Assembly (NCBI GenBank): GCA_008973525.1
Contig: WACJ01000371.1
Span: 62,001-126,000, forward strand
DNA length: 64,000 nt
From: Stenopsyche tienmushanensis
Taxonomy: Eukaryota; Arthropoda; Insecta; Trichoptera; Stenopsychidae
Direction: 5' to 3'
A program made the position numbers and the translations under genes. Below the pieces are notes generated by a model. That model was not told where the DNA came from, did no database searches, and worked only from the letters and a program-made list of their open reading frames with translations. Within the stretch, counting starts at the first letter, position 1. Each line of letters starts with the position of its first letter. This document shows positions 1 through 13,100 of the stretch, one piece after another.

Positions 1-220
1 TCCAAAAATGTAGTTAGACTCGTCCGATCTTTATGAAATTTCGATATAACATTTTTGAAAATATGTACTTTCAAAATTTAAAATAAAATAAAAATCGATT
101 TTTTTTAATTTGTAAAGTGAGAAGACGCCTTAATCGATTTTAGGTTCAGCTCCGGATATGTCATTTTTTTAGTGCTTTAAATATTTTTAGAATTAGAAGT
201 ATATAATAATAATATCTATT

Positions 221-823
221 GGAATCCGGTCCCAGTCTAATCCGACGCCCCCTGTAGTCCGACATCTCAATACAAGTATAGTACATATGCACCGCAAAGC
301 TTTATCAATGTAAAAATGCAAAACGTATAATTTTGGACGACCTAAATCGAAATTAATCTTTTTTGAACTCTTATAAGTTAGCAAGCGAATATGTCGTAGG
401 ACGATGCACAATTTTGTAATGTAAAATAGAACCGCGAAAACATTCAGAAGTTTGACTCCACCACTGATATGTGGTTTCATTGATAAATAAACAGGGTACA
501 CCTATTTCTAGGCCCAGATTGGCCATGAAAGCAAAATTGTAAAAAAAAGAAGACTTTGTAGCCAGCTGAGGGATGATTGGAAAGCTTCAAAAATCGCCAT
601 GGAATACATTTGATGACAATAACAGCTTTTAATTTTTTATGACTGCTATAACCATTGTGTTTATGACGTTAATTCTATAATATGAAACCTTGTGTTGTCC
701 ATGTGTATCTCACCATTATCATTATTTTTTGGATTACAAGTACTTATTTCCAAAAAGTTCCGACAAATTGGACAATCTGACACCGCCTTGCAAAACGCTT
801 GTAGGATTACCGCGAGTCTACAG
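221..823 (+). mobile_element. Pogo-like (Tc1/mariner superfamily) non-autonomous element, copy A
   Basis: Shares with the other copies the left-end words AATCCGGTCCC and TGTAGTCCGACATCTCAATAC, an internal TGGAATACATTTGATGAC segment and the right end TTGCAAAACGCTTGTAGGAT followed by TACCGCGAGTCTACAG. The right end is the inverse of the left terminus seen at 55727 and 61906 (CAG..GACC.GCGGTAATCC). The left terminus of this copy is lost. No transposase is recognisable; minus-strand reading frames here are probably incidental. Confidence 0.6.
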
Positions 824-851
824 TATATAGGAAAAAATAAGACAAACAAAA

Positions 852-1184
852 TACACTTGGGTCTGTTTTTATGCGATTTTGAAGTTATGCGGTTTTCAAA
901 AATAATAGAAATTATTTTTATTTATAAAGGAAAAAGTTTTTTTATGCGAATGCGCATTAAAAAAATGTTTTTAATAAAGCAATTCTAAAATAAATATGTA
1001 TTATGTTTTTATTTATATGATTTTTTATAAACTCTCTATTACATTTATTTGAAGTTATGCGATTTTTAAAAATTATGGAACATATCTCTCGGTTTTCTAT
1101 GTAGTTCAAGTCTTTTTTATGCGAATTTTTTATATGCGACTCTCCATGGAACGTATCTATCGCATAAAAACAAACCCAAGTGTA
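852..1184. mobile_element. MITE with TACACTTGGGT termini (TGCGAT family), copy 1
   Basis: Left end TACACTTGGGTCTGTTTTTA continuing TGCGAT is mirrored by the right end, ATCGCATAAAAACAAACCCA continuing AGTGTA: terminal inverted repeats of about 26 bp around a 333-bp AT-rich element. The words TATGCGAT/GAAGTTATGCGG recur internally. The element has no coding capacity. Further copies lie at 49557, 54000 and 61975. Confidence 0.7.
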
Positions 1185-1654
1185 TATAATGATGACTTAA
1201 GATTAAAAACTGGAATTTGGATTGATTATAATTTTATCAGAAGCTTATATTTCCGATTGGTCGTCTCCATTTCAGTTATTCTGATATCCTGGATCTGAAA
1301 AAGTAAATATTAAAGCTAATTTCTCTACTCACTCATGGATCCTATCCTAAAATAACCATACTGGAAGGTAATTGGAAATTACCACATAAAAAATAATATC
1401 CATTAAAAAGTCTACTAAGGATATTGTATTTAACACAATAAATACCGCTAAGAATTAGAAATTTCAAACAAAAAACTTGAATTTTCTAAAATATCGATAA
1501 TCTCAAAAGCCAACGTATTAAAAACAAATTGTGAAATGAAGAGAAATGTATTTTTGTAGAGTTTGTTTAACACTTTGTCTGCTACGGTGTATTTTGATAA
1601 ACGGAAGTTTGTTTGCTATCGTCCTCTCTCTTATTCGATCTTGATCGATTGTAT

Positions 1655-1715
1655 TTTAGCACTTTAAGGGTTAATAGTAAAATTAGTACGTACTATTAAC
1701 CCTTAAAGTGCTAAA
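1655..1715. repeat. Perfect 25-bp inverted repeat (hairpin, 11-nt loop)
   Basis: Arms 1655-1679 and 1691-1715 are exact reverse complements (left arm starts TTTAGCACTTTAAGGGTTAA), separated by 11 nt. The arms contain TTAACCCTT, a word common at piggyBac-like ends, so it may be a collapsed transposon terminus pair; a structured RNA is also possible. Confidence 0.85.
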
Positions 1716-2524
1716 CGATTACTTACGTACAAAATATGAATGAATATTTTTCTAAAAATGTATGCTTTGCCATCGTTTATCATTTCAATTTTTTTTTTGC
1801 TAATAAAGAAAGGTAGAATTTCTGAAATTGAAACGACATAGAACCAGTAAATTTGGAATTGATTGATAAATTAGAACTTTTTTTTTAATAGAAAATGATC
1901 CCTTAATGAAAATAATAAAATCGTTTTTAGTAAATACGTTTTTACTAATACATTTTTGTGTATTTCCTTACCTATTTTATTAAAAAAGTATATATAATTT
2001 AAGATCTATATTTTTTCAGAACACACAATGTAATATTCTAAGAACTTCGAACCTCGTATGATTTACATTGATATTTCACATTATAACGATTCGATATTCT
2101 GCTGAAATAAAAATGTGCGTTGAACAATAATCACATAAGAAAAAGAAATAATTTGACATTTACGTCTCAGATAATATTGATTTTGGAACACAATTGTGGA
2201 TTTGCAAATTCCATTATAATTAAATAATATTACAAATTACTCTCATAATAGGACGAATGCTGGATGGAGATGATCTCAAACATTTTTTTAAATTTAAAAC
2301 CACTCAATTTAAATAATGAATATTATGCTCCCATAGCAAAGGTTGTTGAGGTCTGCATTGAAGGAATGTAAGCGCGAGGTGCATACAAACCACTGGTAGT
2401 AAAGGTATATGAAAATTGTTGAATTACGACAAACATTACAAACTATATGCTTCCATTCATTTCCATCCTTATGGATGTGTGGACAATCCTGGCAGAATAT
2501 AACAGGATTCAATTGACTATGTAT

Positions 2525-2597
2525 TGGTATAGTGGACTTGTTCCTGAACTCTTATTATATTGATTCGGGTTCAAATCCTGGTTGTGGATTTTTTTTT
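2525..2597 (+). ncRNA. tRNA-like pol III promoter remnant (SINE head or tRNA pseudogene)
   Basis: TGGTATAGTGG at 2525-2535 resembles box A and GGTTCAAATCC at 2568-2578 matches box B with one change; a run of T follows at about 2589. The T arm folds (TCGGG with CCTGG), but the 5' bases do not pair with the 3' acceptor side, so a functional tRNA is unlikely. Confidence 0.3.
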
Positions 2598-3369
2598 ATC
2601 ATAACAACAAATTTGAGATACCAGAAGCATTTATGAGTCAGAAAAATTAAATATTATATAAAAGCAATAGATCCTGTTCTTCATAAAAAGTCTTGCCCAA
2701 ATAAATTTATCCTGTTTAACCATATGTAGAAGACAATAAAAAAACATCACATAAGGTTCCTCTATGATTAGGGAAAAACTTCTATGATAATTACTTACGT
2801 CTGATGAATGATTTGACATATTAACACATTAGCTGCGGTGAGCATATCAATACGTTTCATGTTAATATTTTTATGAATTATGCTGTATTTTCTTCTGTTA
2901 AAATTCTTCTTATTATTAAAGAAGTAAGACTATTCTTCAGTGTATATTTTTTTGCATCTCAAACTTACATGATTTAATGTAAAACATCAATGTGTATTTA
3001 TAAACTACAAAATATCCTGAGAGTGGTGTTCTGGAAATAAGGTCTAACCTTAACTCAATTAAGCATTTGTGAACCAAACACTTTGAAGCAGAAGAGTATA
3101 AAAAAGGATGCAGATCATTGAAATGCTCCATATAAAAATATAATGCACGTGTGGCCATATTTAAATCCCTTAGAGTCGAGGTGTAGTAAATACATCACCG
3201 GGAGGGAAAGGTTAATTTAACAATATGAAAAACATATCTACATATACTGTATATATGTATACGCCACTGTTTCCAAGTGTCCAGATTTCGGCGGGAATGT
3301 TTCGATTTAGTAGCCTTCATCGTGCTGGTGAGGTGTACGATTTCTGTTAGATAAAAAAATCAATCCTGA

Positions 3370-3645
3370 TTTGGCGTTAAGTCGCACAATCTCGGTGGCC
3401 AGTTCAAGTCATCACCGCGCGAGATAACCATGCCCTCATATCGCTCGTGCAGAATATCCATCGTGACATGCGCTGTGTGGCATGTAGCGTCATCTTATTG
3501 AAACCATATAATTTGCCATATACTATTGAATAATTAACAATAAATTTGATAGATATTGCTTTGATAACATTGCCATAATAATCTAAAAAACATTGAGCGT
3601 CTTCATTGAAATATCTGATTTTCGGCCTATGAGTCAATATAACAT
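3370..3645 (-). pseudogene. Mariner-type transposase fragment
   Basis: Minus-strand translation, across stops and shifts, gives the transposase motifs WFQ-DDATCHTAHVT, then NWPPRLCDLTPN, as in the catalytic part of many insect Tc1/mariner-superfamily transposases (WFQQDGATCHTA...NWPPRSCDLTPLD). An in-frame stop replaces a codon in the first motif and the sequence is broken after the second. It is an inactive relic. Confidence 0.7.
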
Positions 3646-3649
3646 TCGT

Positions 3650-5620
3650 TGTAAGTTCAAGTTGCTTTTTTTGTGATTTTTATTTAAAAAAAATATTGTC
3701 TCAAATTTTATTTAAAAGACAGTTTTAGCGTCACGATGCATGAAATTCCATTATGCAATTTCATATTGTGCGATTATAGGAAATAAGAAGATGACAATAT
3801 TTTGTTATTCTTTGGGACGTGAAAAAGTATAGAGATTTTTCGCTCCAGCGAACCCCATCGGGATATTCAAGCTTAAGTTTATTGTAATTATTACCTAAGA
3901 TTTTTATTCGGAGAGGATGTAGCAAGTGTTAAAACGATGACCGTACGAAAATATCTAATCAAATAGGAACTAATTGCAACGTGTCGAAATTGGAAACCCA
4001 AAGCAACATAATTGATCTCATCTCCGGATGTTATTATGATGCATTTGAATGTCAAAGATCATCAATGATATCACGATTTCTCCAAAGCTGGATATTGACA
4101 ATTGCGAATATGTCAAAAATCGCAGTCCTGGCCAAGAAAGTAAAAGTGTTTGCATTACGCATTAGCAAATAATGAACTTGTTTTTTACGCAGGTCTAAAT
4201 GGAAAATGATGTCAATAGATATGGCTATTTGATGGACAACTCGAGGCGTTATGTCGCAAATATTAACAAACGATCGAAAGTGCGCCCGATGTTATTTATT
4301 GACGCTGAAGATGGATGATCTTCAGGAGTCGGAGCCATGGGCGATGATATAAATTAGTGCTTCTGTTGTGCAAGTGGCTCTTGATGGACTTCTGTTTACT
4401 GGTTAACTTACGCCTGGAGGACTCGAACGCGGTTTAAATTAACCCATTAAAACTATTGCCGTTACACCCGGCCACATAATGGCGTTTTTTGCAGACTGTT
4501 GTCTTTGCAGACTGTTGCTTTGCTCGTATGAAATGAGCATTTTAATTTGTTTGGAGCGTGTTCACAGCCGGTTGACAAACTGTGAGGTGCTCCGACGAAA
4601 TCCATTACAATGAGAAAGAAAACGTGTTGCTGTTTAAAAAAAGACAGAAATTACATCATCTAAACAAATATTGGGAAAAGCCATGCAACGGGTCAAACTT
4701 AACAATGGGATACAGTTTTTACACGAGCGATTTTACATGAATTAATTTCATTATGTAAAGCCTTAAATTGCATAAATTTGTAAGTGAATCTCCACTGGTC
4801 TACCGCATCCATCATGATGGAATTTTAACTTCATGAACAATATACCAAAAACCCTTGCTTATTAACTCTCTCGTGCCAAGTATATTTTTTAAAACCCATT
4901 ATGCCATCATACAAATTTTGTTGTATGTTATGTATTTGGATATAGGGATAAATAAAAAATATAATTAGATAACGAAATTAAGATAAAGCAACATATAAGC
5001 AACAACAAGGAACAAACCAAAACTATTAATACATCTTATAATTTAGAGATCACAAGGATTTCCTTATTTTCTGAAGATTCAGATGAATAACAACTAAGAA
5101 CGCCACTGCAAAAACCCGAATACTTCGCACTTGCAATGACAACAAGGAAAAAAGAAACAAAAACCTTCAATAACCTCCTCCAAACTTTTTACAGAAAACA
5201 TATTCACATGTTTTACTCTTGTAAGGGTTAAATAAACAATAATAAAAATATAGGGATGATAAATTATAGCTATTTTTTAATAAGACTCGTATACAATCTT
5301 ATTTAAATTGGCAGACATCTTAATTAATACTTAATACGTATGTATCACAAACAATAGCCGTACATTTTGACTTATATTTTCGTAGAATGGAAGAAGAGGT
5401 TTTAAACCTCGAAAGCTAAAAAACTAACGCAGGATCAAGAAGCTTCATATCCGATGAAATAAATGTATTCCCAATGAAAGCAAATTAAAATTCTGTTGAC
5501 AAGTGATTTATGGTGCTTGGAGACCTTTTCTTCGGGCAGTATACGTGTTAATTGGTTAATTTGTTGAAAAGTTAAAACTTATCAAAACATAAATCTTCTA
5601 TAAATACAAGCATGAATATT
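3650..5620. other. AT-rich stretch without a recognisable gene
   Basis: Only short, unconvincing reading frames. Some segments are less AT-rich (about 4200-4600), which suggests further decayed transposon sequence, but I recognise no motif. Confidence 0.4.
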
Positions 5621-5624
5621 TTAA

Positions 5625-5965
5625 TGTTGTATGTTTGTTCCAGATATATTCCTATACCGTTCATCCGATTGCTATGAAACTTTGGTGAGTTATTGGGCGT
5701 GTACCCGAGAATGTTTTTACAGCAGCGCGAGCGTTATTCATGTGCGGAATTTGTTTTGCGAGGCGTTTAACGGATGCACCATGTTGGCGCATATTGATCT
5801 AGTGAAGTGAATTGGGACCGCGGGGTTGGAAGAGGCAGAAAGATGCGTGCAAAATGCGACGGAAAGAGGGAAAAAGTAGGTTTCGAGGCAAGAGAACGCA
5901 CGCATGCTTTTGGATCCTATTCTCTATCGTTCTACTATAACTATATGTTACTATACTATAACAAT
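5625..5965 (+). mobile_element. Helitron-like element fragment
   Basis: Carries the family's 5' block TACCGTTCATCCGATTGC followed by ATGAAACTTTG, then a block CACCATGTTG...GCATGCTTTTGGATCC that is shared, in reverse, with 51440-51560 and more loosely with 26990-27110. Both ends are unclear. Confidence 0.45.
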
Positions 5966-6119
5966 GAAATCGAACTGTGTTAACCCTTTGATGATCCAAA
6001 GAGAGTATGCACGCACATGCTGCGAGTAGTGCTCCATAGTATTTTATTCACAATTCTGTGCTTGTATTTTTAATAGAATATTATTTATTCAAATCATGAT
6101 GTCAAACACATTTGAGATC

Positions 6120-6995
6120 TGTTTTGTTGTTTTGTCATATACAGGGTATTTTGCACATGACCCCACAATATTTTTTTTGGGGGTTAGGGTTTTTTTTGCT
6201 ATGTTTCACACATAGATCCTATGTCCTTAATGTCAGGGTTGTCGAAATAGAATTACTAAATAACTGCTTTTGTATTTTGCAGTGTGTTTTTGATCTAAAT
6301 AATTTTAAAAAAATATGCAATTGTTATAAAAAAAAATTATTTCTGAGTCACATAAAATTTGCAAACGAATGAGAAATGACAGCTTCTAAATTTTTGAACT
6401 TAGTTTAGTTTAAAAAAGTTCTTTAGATTATACACATTCCAATTATATGTTACATGTCATACAAATCATTCAATAAATCGTTAAACTTGAAGAGGAACCA
6501 GTTTGGCAGGATCAGGATTAAGAAAATACTTTTTATGCTTAAGTTGTTTTTAATAAATTTATTTTAAAAAATTGTTCAAATTGGCCACCTCTGCTTTGAA
6601 TGCACGCACGACGCTTATTCCTTATTTTAACTGTCGTCGTCTGAAGTAGTATTTCCTCCTTCATTTTTGCAAAGGCAGCGATTAATTCTTTCAATTAGGA
6701 TTTCTTTTGTAGCCACCTCAGTCGCGTAGATGAACTATTTTGGCAGCCCTATTCCGTGGCTCGTACGGTCTTCAGATCTGACACCACTGGATTTCTTTGT
6801 CCAGGGACGTGCCCTATTCCATTGCTCCCACGAACTTCAGACCTGAACAATGCTCCTCAAATTCGAATTTTAAGCTTACAATGTCATCTAATGATTTCAT
6901 TTTTAGAGATTATGTACATTTCAAAATATTTTGTGTCGATCAAAATGTATGCTTTGAGTTGTGCCACTTTCATAATCCCCGACACCCATGTGTAA
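6120..6995 (+). pseudogene. Decayed Tc1/mariner-like element with SPDLTPLDFF motif
   Basis: The part at about 6740-6830 translates as a broken VRSSDLTPLDFFVQGRALF, the end of the catalytic domain of mariner-like transposases (SPDLTPLDFFLWG). The part at 6215-6390 (CTATGTCCTTAATGTCAGGG; CACATAAAATTTGCAAACGA) reappears inverted at 53640-53870, so both belong to one family. The right end at about 6960-6990 (TGCCACTTTCATAATC) resembles that of the element at 19586-20214. Confidence 0.55.
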
Positions 6996-7059
6996 TATTT
7001 AAATCGGTAATGCTTTGCACATTTTTGTATTTATTTTGCTATGTTATGATGTAAATTTA

Positions 7060-8130
7060 AGCGATTAAAAGATGTATCTGCCTGTTTTTTAGTAGTAAAT
7101 GTATGCATTTTTTATTCGACAAATACACGAATCGATACAAATAGACATCGACTTGGTCACAAAGGATGCTGAATTCAAACAAACAGATTGTGTTTCTGTG
7201 AAATTTTCCACGTTCAAATAAAGCCTTGATCGACCCAATCAGGTTTTCTGAGCAAGTTTGGGTAAAAAATGAAAAGTGGATAAAAACACTGAGGACATAA
7301 TTTGGCTCTAAACTCGAATAAAACAAATCTACTTGCATTGGCCGGTAATTGTTGTAATTATAATGAGATAACGCATGCGTCTCCGTAATGACCTGATTTT
7401 TTTAAATTTTCATCACATTCGGCGAATTGCGTATCGAATATCTCCACCGAAAGAAAACCAGTTTGCAAATTATATAATTGTTGAATAACCGGAATCCACG
7501 AAATAATCGATAGATGCTATGCTAATCTATGCATCTATGCATAATAGAAAACATTTCGATTCACAATACAGAAGAATTGGATACCAGCTCTCAATTGCAT
7601 ATACAAAATGTGAAAGAAGTCGGTGTCTTAAGCGATTGAACCAATGCAATTGAAGAGACCCGAATGCACTAAGAAATTCTTGTAAACGGTCTGAAGTTAT
7701 CAGGTACATTTTTGGCTTTGCACTGCAGGTGAAAGGATTTTAGCAGACAGGAGCCGATGGTCAAGCCTTTGGCTGCATTTACGTACTGCGAAGGTTATCT
7801 AGAAGCCTTAACAGCCTCGAAGAATTCTTCGTGACCTTCTGCCATCCACGTTTCTTATCAAGTTATTGCAGCTTTAAATTTAAATCCATCATCAATGTAA
7901 AAGTCAACCAATGAAGAAGAGAAGATTCATCGCTCTTGGGAAGATTGCTGTTGAATCCGAAACTATTTCTTTGTAAATTGAGCATCCTTTTTTACTAAAT
8001 TTTTTATCAACAACTTAAATTTTCTATTAATATCAATCATTTTTACAATATTTAATCTATAAAATATTTTTACAATTTTAGGGGGTTATTATGAGGGCTT
8101 CAAACCGTTATATTTAAGTGATACAGAAAG
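7060..8130. other. No gene seen
   Basis: Short frames only, on either strand. I recognise no domain or repeat family in this stretch. Confidence 0.4.
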
Positions 8131-8139
8131 AGACCCAAA

Positions 8140-8335
8140 GTACCCGACCTCACGTATAAATGGCGGTCACTGAGTGACCACATGGTTTGTATGTTCAATC
8201 GGTCCACTTTTCGGACGGCTGATTTGACGAATGAGCACCTTGCGATCGAACGCCATACCTGAACATGTCTACAGAATGATTACGAACTCTCATTACAAAA
8301 CGAAGCTATCCAATCGGTCGAAAATATTGTTTAAA
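8140..8335 (+). repeat. Unknown dispersed repeat ('NRSAF' family), copy 1
   Basis: Matches the other copies through CCGGTCCGCTTTTCGGAC-like and ACGAACTCTCATTACAAAAC words. In the common frame it encodes a degraded FNRST-FRTAD..NEHLAIERH (stop) TCLQNDYELSLQN. Class of element unknown. Confidence 0.6.
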
Positions 8336-8914
8336 AATTTGTCTGTATCCGGTTGAAAACCAACAAGTATAGAGTCTTCTTAGCATCATAATCAATTACA
8401 TAATTAAAACTCAGCGCGGTACCAAAAATGATTCTCTTTGAAACACTATTATGGAGCTCAACAATATCAACAGTGTTAAGGCTCATTTATTGATATACAA
8501 GTTTTATTCACGCTGTTCTGATAGAAAAGTGGATTTGTGCAGACGGTAAGTGGTGAATATACGAATATAGCATTTATGTTCCGTTAGCTCAATTTAAAAT
8601 TAACTCACTAATCAAAGGGTTAAGGACAGAGACTATGCCCTGCGCTGCTGTGCGTTCTGACCCGGGATTCCCCGGATACTAAGTATATTTAATTCACTTT
8701 AATAACATACATATAATATACCTCTTTCCATTGTGGGACTATTTCCTATAAAAAAAATATTCTAATTTATATTAACCAGCCGATCCCAAACCGTCGTCTA
8801 TTGTTTTATTTTTAGTCTTTAAATATGATAAGTTCATCCAACGTTTCAACTAATTCTTCTCCGTTCAATGTATGATCCTCCAATATTTTTTCGATATCTT
8901 AAATATCAAAATCT

Positions 8915-9095
8915 ACAAGAGTTCGCAATCGTTCTATAGACATGTCAGCAGTCTGAAAAGCGGACCAGTTGGATACATAGACCTTGTTTTGGCCACTCCG
9001 TCCTCTTTTAGGACATTTTCGGGAATAAATGCGTACCCAGGGTCTTCTATAATCTGTACGACCACGGAAGCCTTTTAGTTTTATGTTACAAAATC
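8915..9095 (-). repeat. Unknown dispersed repeat ('NRSAF' family), copy 2
   Basis: Minus-strand frame reads CPKRGRSGQNKVYVSNWSAF and then QTADMSIERL; the segment GGGTCTTCTATAATCTGTAC is shared with the copy at 39285. Abuts a mariner fragment. Confidence 0.6.
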
Positions 9096-9470
9096 TAGCT
9101 AGTTTCCTCCCCGCACTCAGAACGCAAATGACCACTCAAAGTTGGGAATAAGCGTGTCCTTGCGGATATGGATATTAAATTCGGGGTTTGCACCTTGCTG
9201 TGTATTTTTATTGAGTAGATTGGCATGGTCCCCAATAGCGGGGCCAATAAATAGCTCGTATCAATGGTGGGGTCCCCATGTTCCTTTGTCTCAGATGCGA
9301 TGGATCCATGTTTCATCCTGAATTGGTACAAAAATTCGACCTTGTTGCTGTAAAACATCACCAAATACTCAATTAAAACATCATCGTGATGGTGTTTCTG
9401 TTTCATTGTGAGCAAACGCGGTACCCATCTTGCACACAGCTTTTTCATGTCCAAATTTTCAGTCAATATG
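9096..9470 (-). pseudogene. Mariner transposase fragment
   Basis: The minus strand encodes MKKLCARWVPRLLTMKQKHH, the conserved mariner stretch (K-CARWVPRLLT-DQK), then VEFLYQF and a degraded continuation. It lacks an intact catalytic core and is certainly inactive. Confidence 0.75.
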
Positions 9471-9669
9471 CGATGTACAGAATTTTTTGAAAACTATTGA
9501 TGGCTACCAAACAATTTATAAAATAGACACTTTCTATCATGGTATATTTTTAAAACAACAACCGCCATCAATACGTTGTACTCTCGTTACGGCTCTGGAG
9601 ACGAGTATTTTAAAAAATAGAAATTACTTCAGAAAATATTTTATATTACAGGCAAATTATTAGATTTTT

Positions 9670-10101
9670 TCTTCAGGATAATTCATAATATTTATTTTTA
9701 ATTAAAATCCACCATTTTTATTTTTAACATCGATAGAAAACGCATTTAAAATTATAAATTTTAAATCGTTCCAATTTTATATGAAAGGGGAGATTTTAAT
9801 GAACACATAAATATCTTAATTCTTCTTTATTTCAATCATATAATACGCAAGGACTTTCCAATAATTTTTAATTGATTTTTAACGTTACATCTCATCTTTA
9901 AATTCGTTATAAAATAAAAAATGCTTGGGATGAACGAAGGCCGGATAAATTTTTGTTAGGGCCAAAACAAGCTTGAAGAAGCCTCACCGCAAACAAGATG
10001 TCTAGTCTGTCACGTTGACACCGTGATTATATTTTATATAAATTAGTGATATACTTTTATAATATTGTTTACATTGCATTATATGCAATAATAACAAAAA
10101 A
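9670..10101. other. AT-rich 5' flank of HPS4
   Basis: No coding features. A slightly GC-richer patch at about 9930-10020 could be part of the HPS4 promoter or leader, but no element can be named. Confidence 0.3.
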
Positions 10102-13100
10102 ATGGCGAAGTAAGTGCATTGATAAATTTTCTAATTAGATTATAATCCGAATTTATCTCACATCAATAATGTCAACAATGTATTTATACTTAGGGATATA
10201 TGAAATAAAATATCCAAAATATTTGCATTAAAACAAATAAAAAACTTCAACTTTTCATACGAAATGTCATTTACATTGCATCATCAATACTCCATCATTC
10301 TATAACTAAATTATACATCATTCTATACAAATTCTTAATGAGATAAAAATATTTGAGAAAATTTATATTTAAGGTCATTGAATTTATATCTATGTAAATT
10401 TTTGGTGTAATATTACTGAAATTGAATTAAACGAGCGCATTTCTTTTTGTTTTCGTGCATCATCCGTGCTCTTATAATGCGGCAAAAACGTGTTTATCTC
10501 TATTTATAATGCAACTATTAATCATATATCATACATATTCTGTTTGGACTCGTTCATCCCAGATAAGAAATTAAAAACAATAAATCTCTGCAATACATCC
10601 AATGCATTGCGGTGAAACCGCTACGTGTCAAAACTGTCATCTCTCAATCATGTTTCGAATTCATTACTCACATACTTATGAAGCAATAAAATAATATATG
10701 GTGATATACATTGTATCAATTAGACGATGTTAGATTCATTCAGTACTAAATTAATAAATTGATTTTTTTATTTTTCATAGGGAAATGATGATAGTATTTG
10801 TGTACGACACGCTTCGGTGTTTGGCGGAAGCCGACGATCCAGCTGATGCAGTTTTATATTTCCATCCAGGCTGGGTATCGGATTCTCAAAGACTCGCATT
10901 ATGTGGTCAGTTAATGGGAGTGACGCACTGCTTGAAGGCTTTATTCTCTACGCCCAGAGTGCTCACGTTGCACAGTGGAAAATTCATAATACAAGAATAC
11001 GGTCGTTTTATTTTGGTTAGACTCGTTTACAAAACCCAAATAAATCTTATTATATGCTATTTTCAATATGTATATATGAATTTAATCAAAAATATTTTTA
11101 GGCCATCGGAAGTGATAGAAACATTCCCGATTGGATGTTAAAAAACAGAGCCGATATTCTTACATCATTCATAAAAGTATATCATTGCGATTTACAAACG
11201 ATAGCCCTACAATTTCCCGGTGAGAATAATCCAAGATTTTCGGAGAAGCTGTATCAAATGTTTGAGACGTATTTGCCAATTTTACAATACGGAAACGTGA
11301 TGTTTCAAAGCGTACCGCTTCTGGATCTGCCAAAGGTTTGCAATATTTTTTTAATATTGGGTGTGTGAATAAATTATTGTCGTCTTTCGTCCTAAATAAA
11401 TCCTTTATTTTAAAAAGTGTTGCCTATTTTTTTGGCAGCGTTTGAATTCCACGTCGAAAAAACGACACGTCTTTTGCAGCTATCCGAGAATCGATCCCTT
11501 TTTTTTTTGTATCTTCATAAGAAATGGAGTCCTGCTTAGCCAGACCAAGTCATCGATCGGAATAAGTGGTAATCAGAAGAAGCAATGTCGGGAGAGTACA
11601 GCTGGTGGGGTAAAACTTCCCGTTTCATCGTTTCCAGAGAGGTTTTAACCGCTGATGTGACATGCGGCCTAGCATTGTTATGCTGCAAAATCACTTTATC
11701 TTGTCTTTGTGCATATTGTAGCCGCTTTTCCTTCAAGATCTCGTACATCTTGCAGTGTCAGTTTTCTACTGACTAAACCCTTCCCTTGCCCTTCTCTGTC
11801 CCCACAATATTGTTTATCACATTGCTTCAGAGGGACAGGTAGTCTGGTCCTGTGTTTGACCCTATTCTAAAATTGATTTCTGATGATTTATTCAACGTAA
11901 TCTCACAAAAGGTTCCAGTTCTTCTTGCTCAACATCATGCTATGGACCATGTTCTCGACATTGAACTCGGTTACCGCGAGTACATGTTTCAGCGTGTTCC
12001 TCTAGGGTGTCCAAGCCTCACAATCATCAATAGTGTGTTTCGCATCATCAACCTCCACTTGGCATGTCGCAGATGTTTCCCGATCGATCCTCTTCAAGTA
12101 CACACCGAAACATCTATGTCCTATGAGCACTTGCGTCAATCGGTAGGCCGTTTCTCCATGTTTTCGGGCCCTCCACTGGCTTAAGACCGGGATAAGTCAA
12201 TGGGTCCATCTTCCCTTGCTGGACTGATCCCATCTCTATTGCTAGGCTTCCATCAGTTTCTAGTTGTGTTCTTTGTAGTCCAAACCCTCTTTGCCTGGAG
12301 GTCCAGCAGGGGAATTCCAGTGATCGCAAGCACCACATACAGATCATGAGCTTGGAACTGTAGCATAGACCCCTTGCTGACACAAGGCAGTCTGCTATCT
12401 TTGTTGCTGCGATTTGATAACCATGTTCTTCAGATGCGAGATTAGCATCGAAGAGGCGCTTAAAACCACAAGTGATCGCTTGAAAGATGACCGCAATACC
12501 GTGATGTACAGATGGCTCCAAATGTCGGTCTAGCTCTGATTAAAGATGGTCAGGATTCTTTATAACTTTATGTGACAGGATTCAGGAACAGGAGCTCCAC
12601 AGGGAGTTCAGAGGTTTTGTTTGTAATTTAATCTGCCGAGTATTAATCTTCCACACAACAAAACCATGGATATTTTGCTTTGATGTCAATGCTACTGCTT
12701 CGACATTCTTCGTTCTCATCAAAATAATTATTTTTAAAGCGATTAAACCAATCTCTGTATGTGCTTTCTGCGAGAGCATAATCACCGGCGAGCGTCACAT
12801 AGGCGTCTACAAGAATTCTATGTGCTTCAGCTGCAGATTTCTTTTGAATATAGTGCAGCAAAATTCCCCATAAATACAGTTTACAGTTATGAAAAAAATG
12901 TTGTTTACTCTTTAACGGAATGACGCACACTGATGGTGAAACGGCAGGAACTTATTCACACACCCTATAACATTTTTATTATAATGCTCATAAAATAATG
13001 ACTTGTTTTATTTTTAGAGTGCTACCAATATATTTTTAGAATCAATGCAACTTTTAGAGCATTGTCAAAAAAATAAAGGTGTTTTAGGTGGAACCATACT

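Larger units (their letters stand above)
1185..3285. other. AT-rich stretch without a gene
   Basis: No reading frame of substance. It contains only a perfect hairpin (1655-1715) and a tRNA-like promoter remnant (2525-2597), described separately. Confidence 0.6.

Noticed and set aside
2525..2597. Functional tRNA gene
   Set aside because: Box A and box B are recognisable but the acceptor stem does not pair; kept only as a SINE or pseudogene remnant.
11852..12184. 110-codon plus-strand frame in HPS4 intron 3
   Set aside because: The opposite strand shows LINE-like residues; the plus frame is best read as its antisense.
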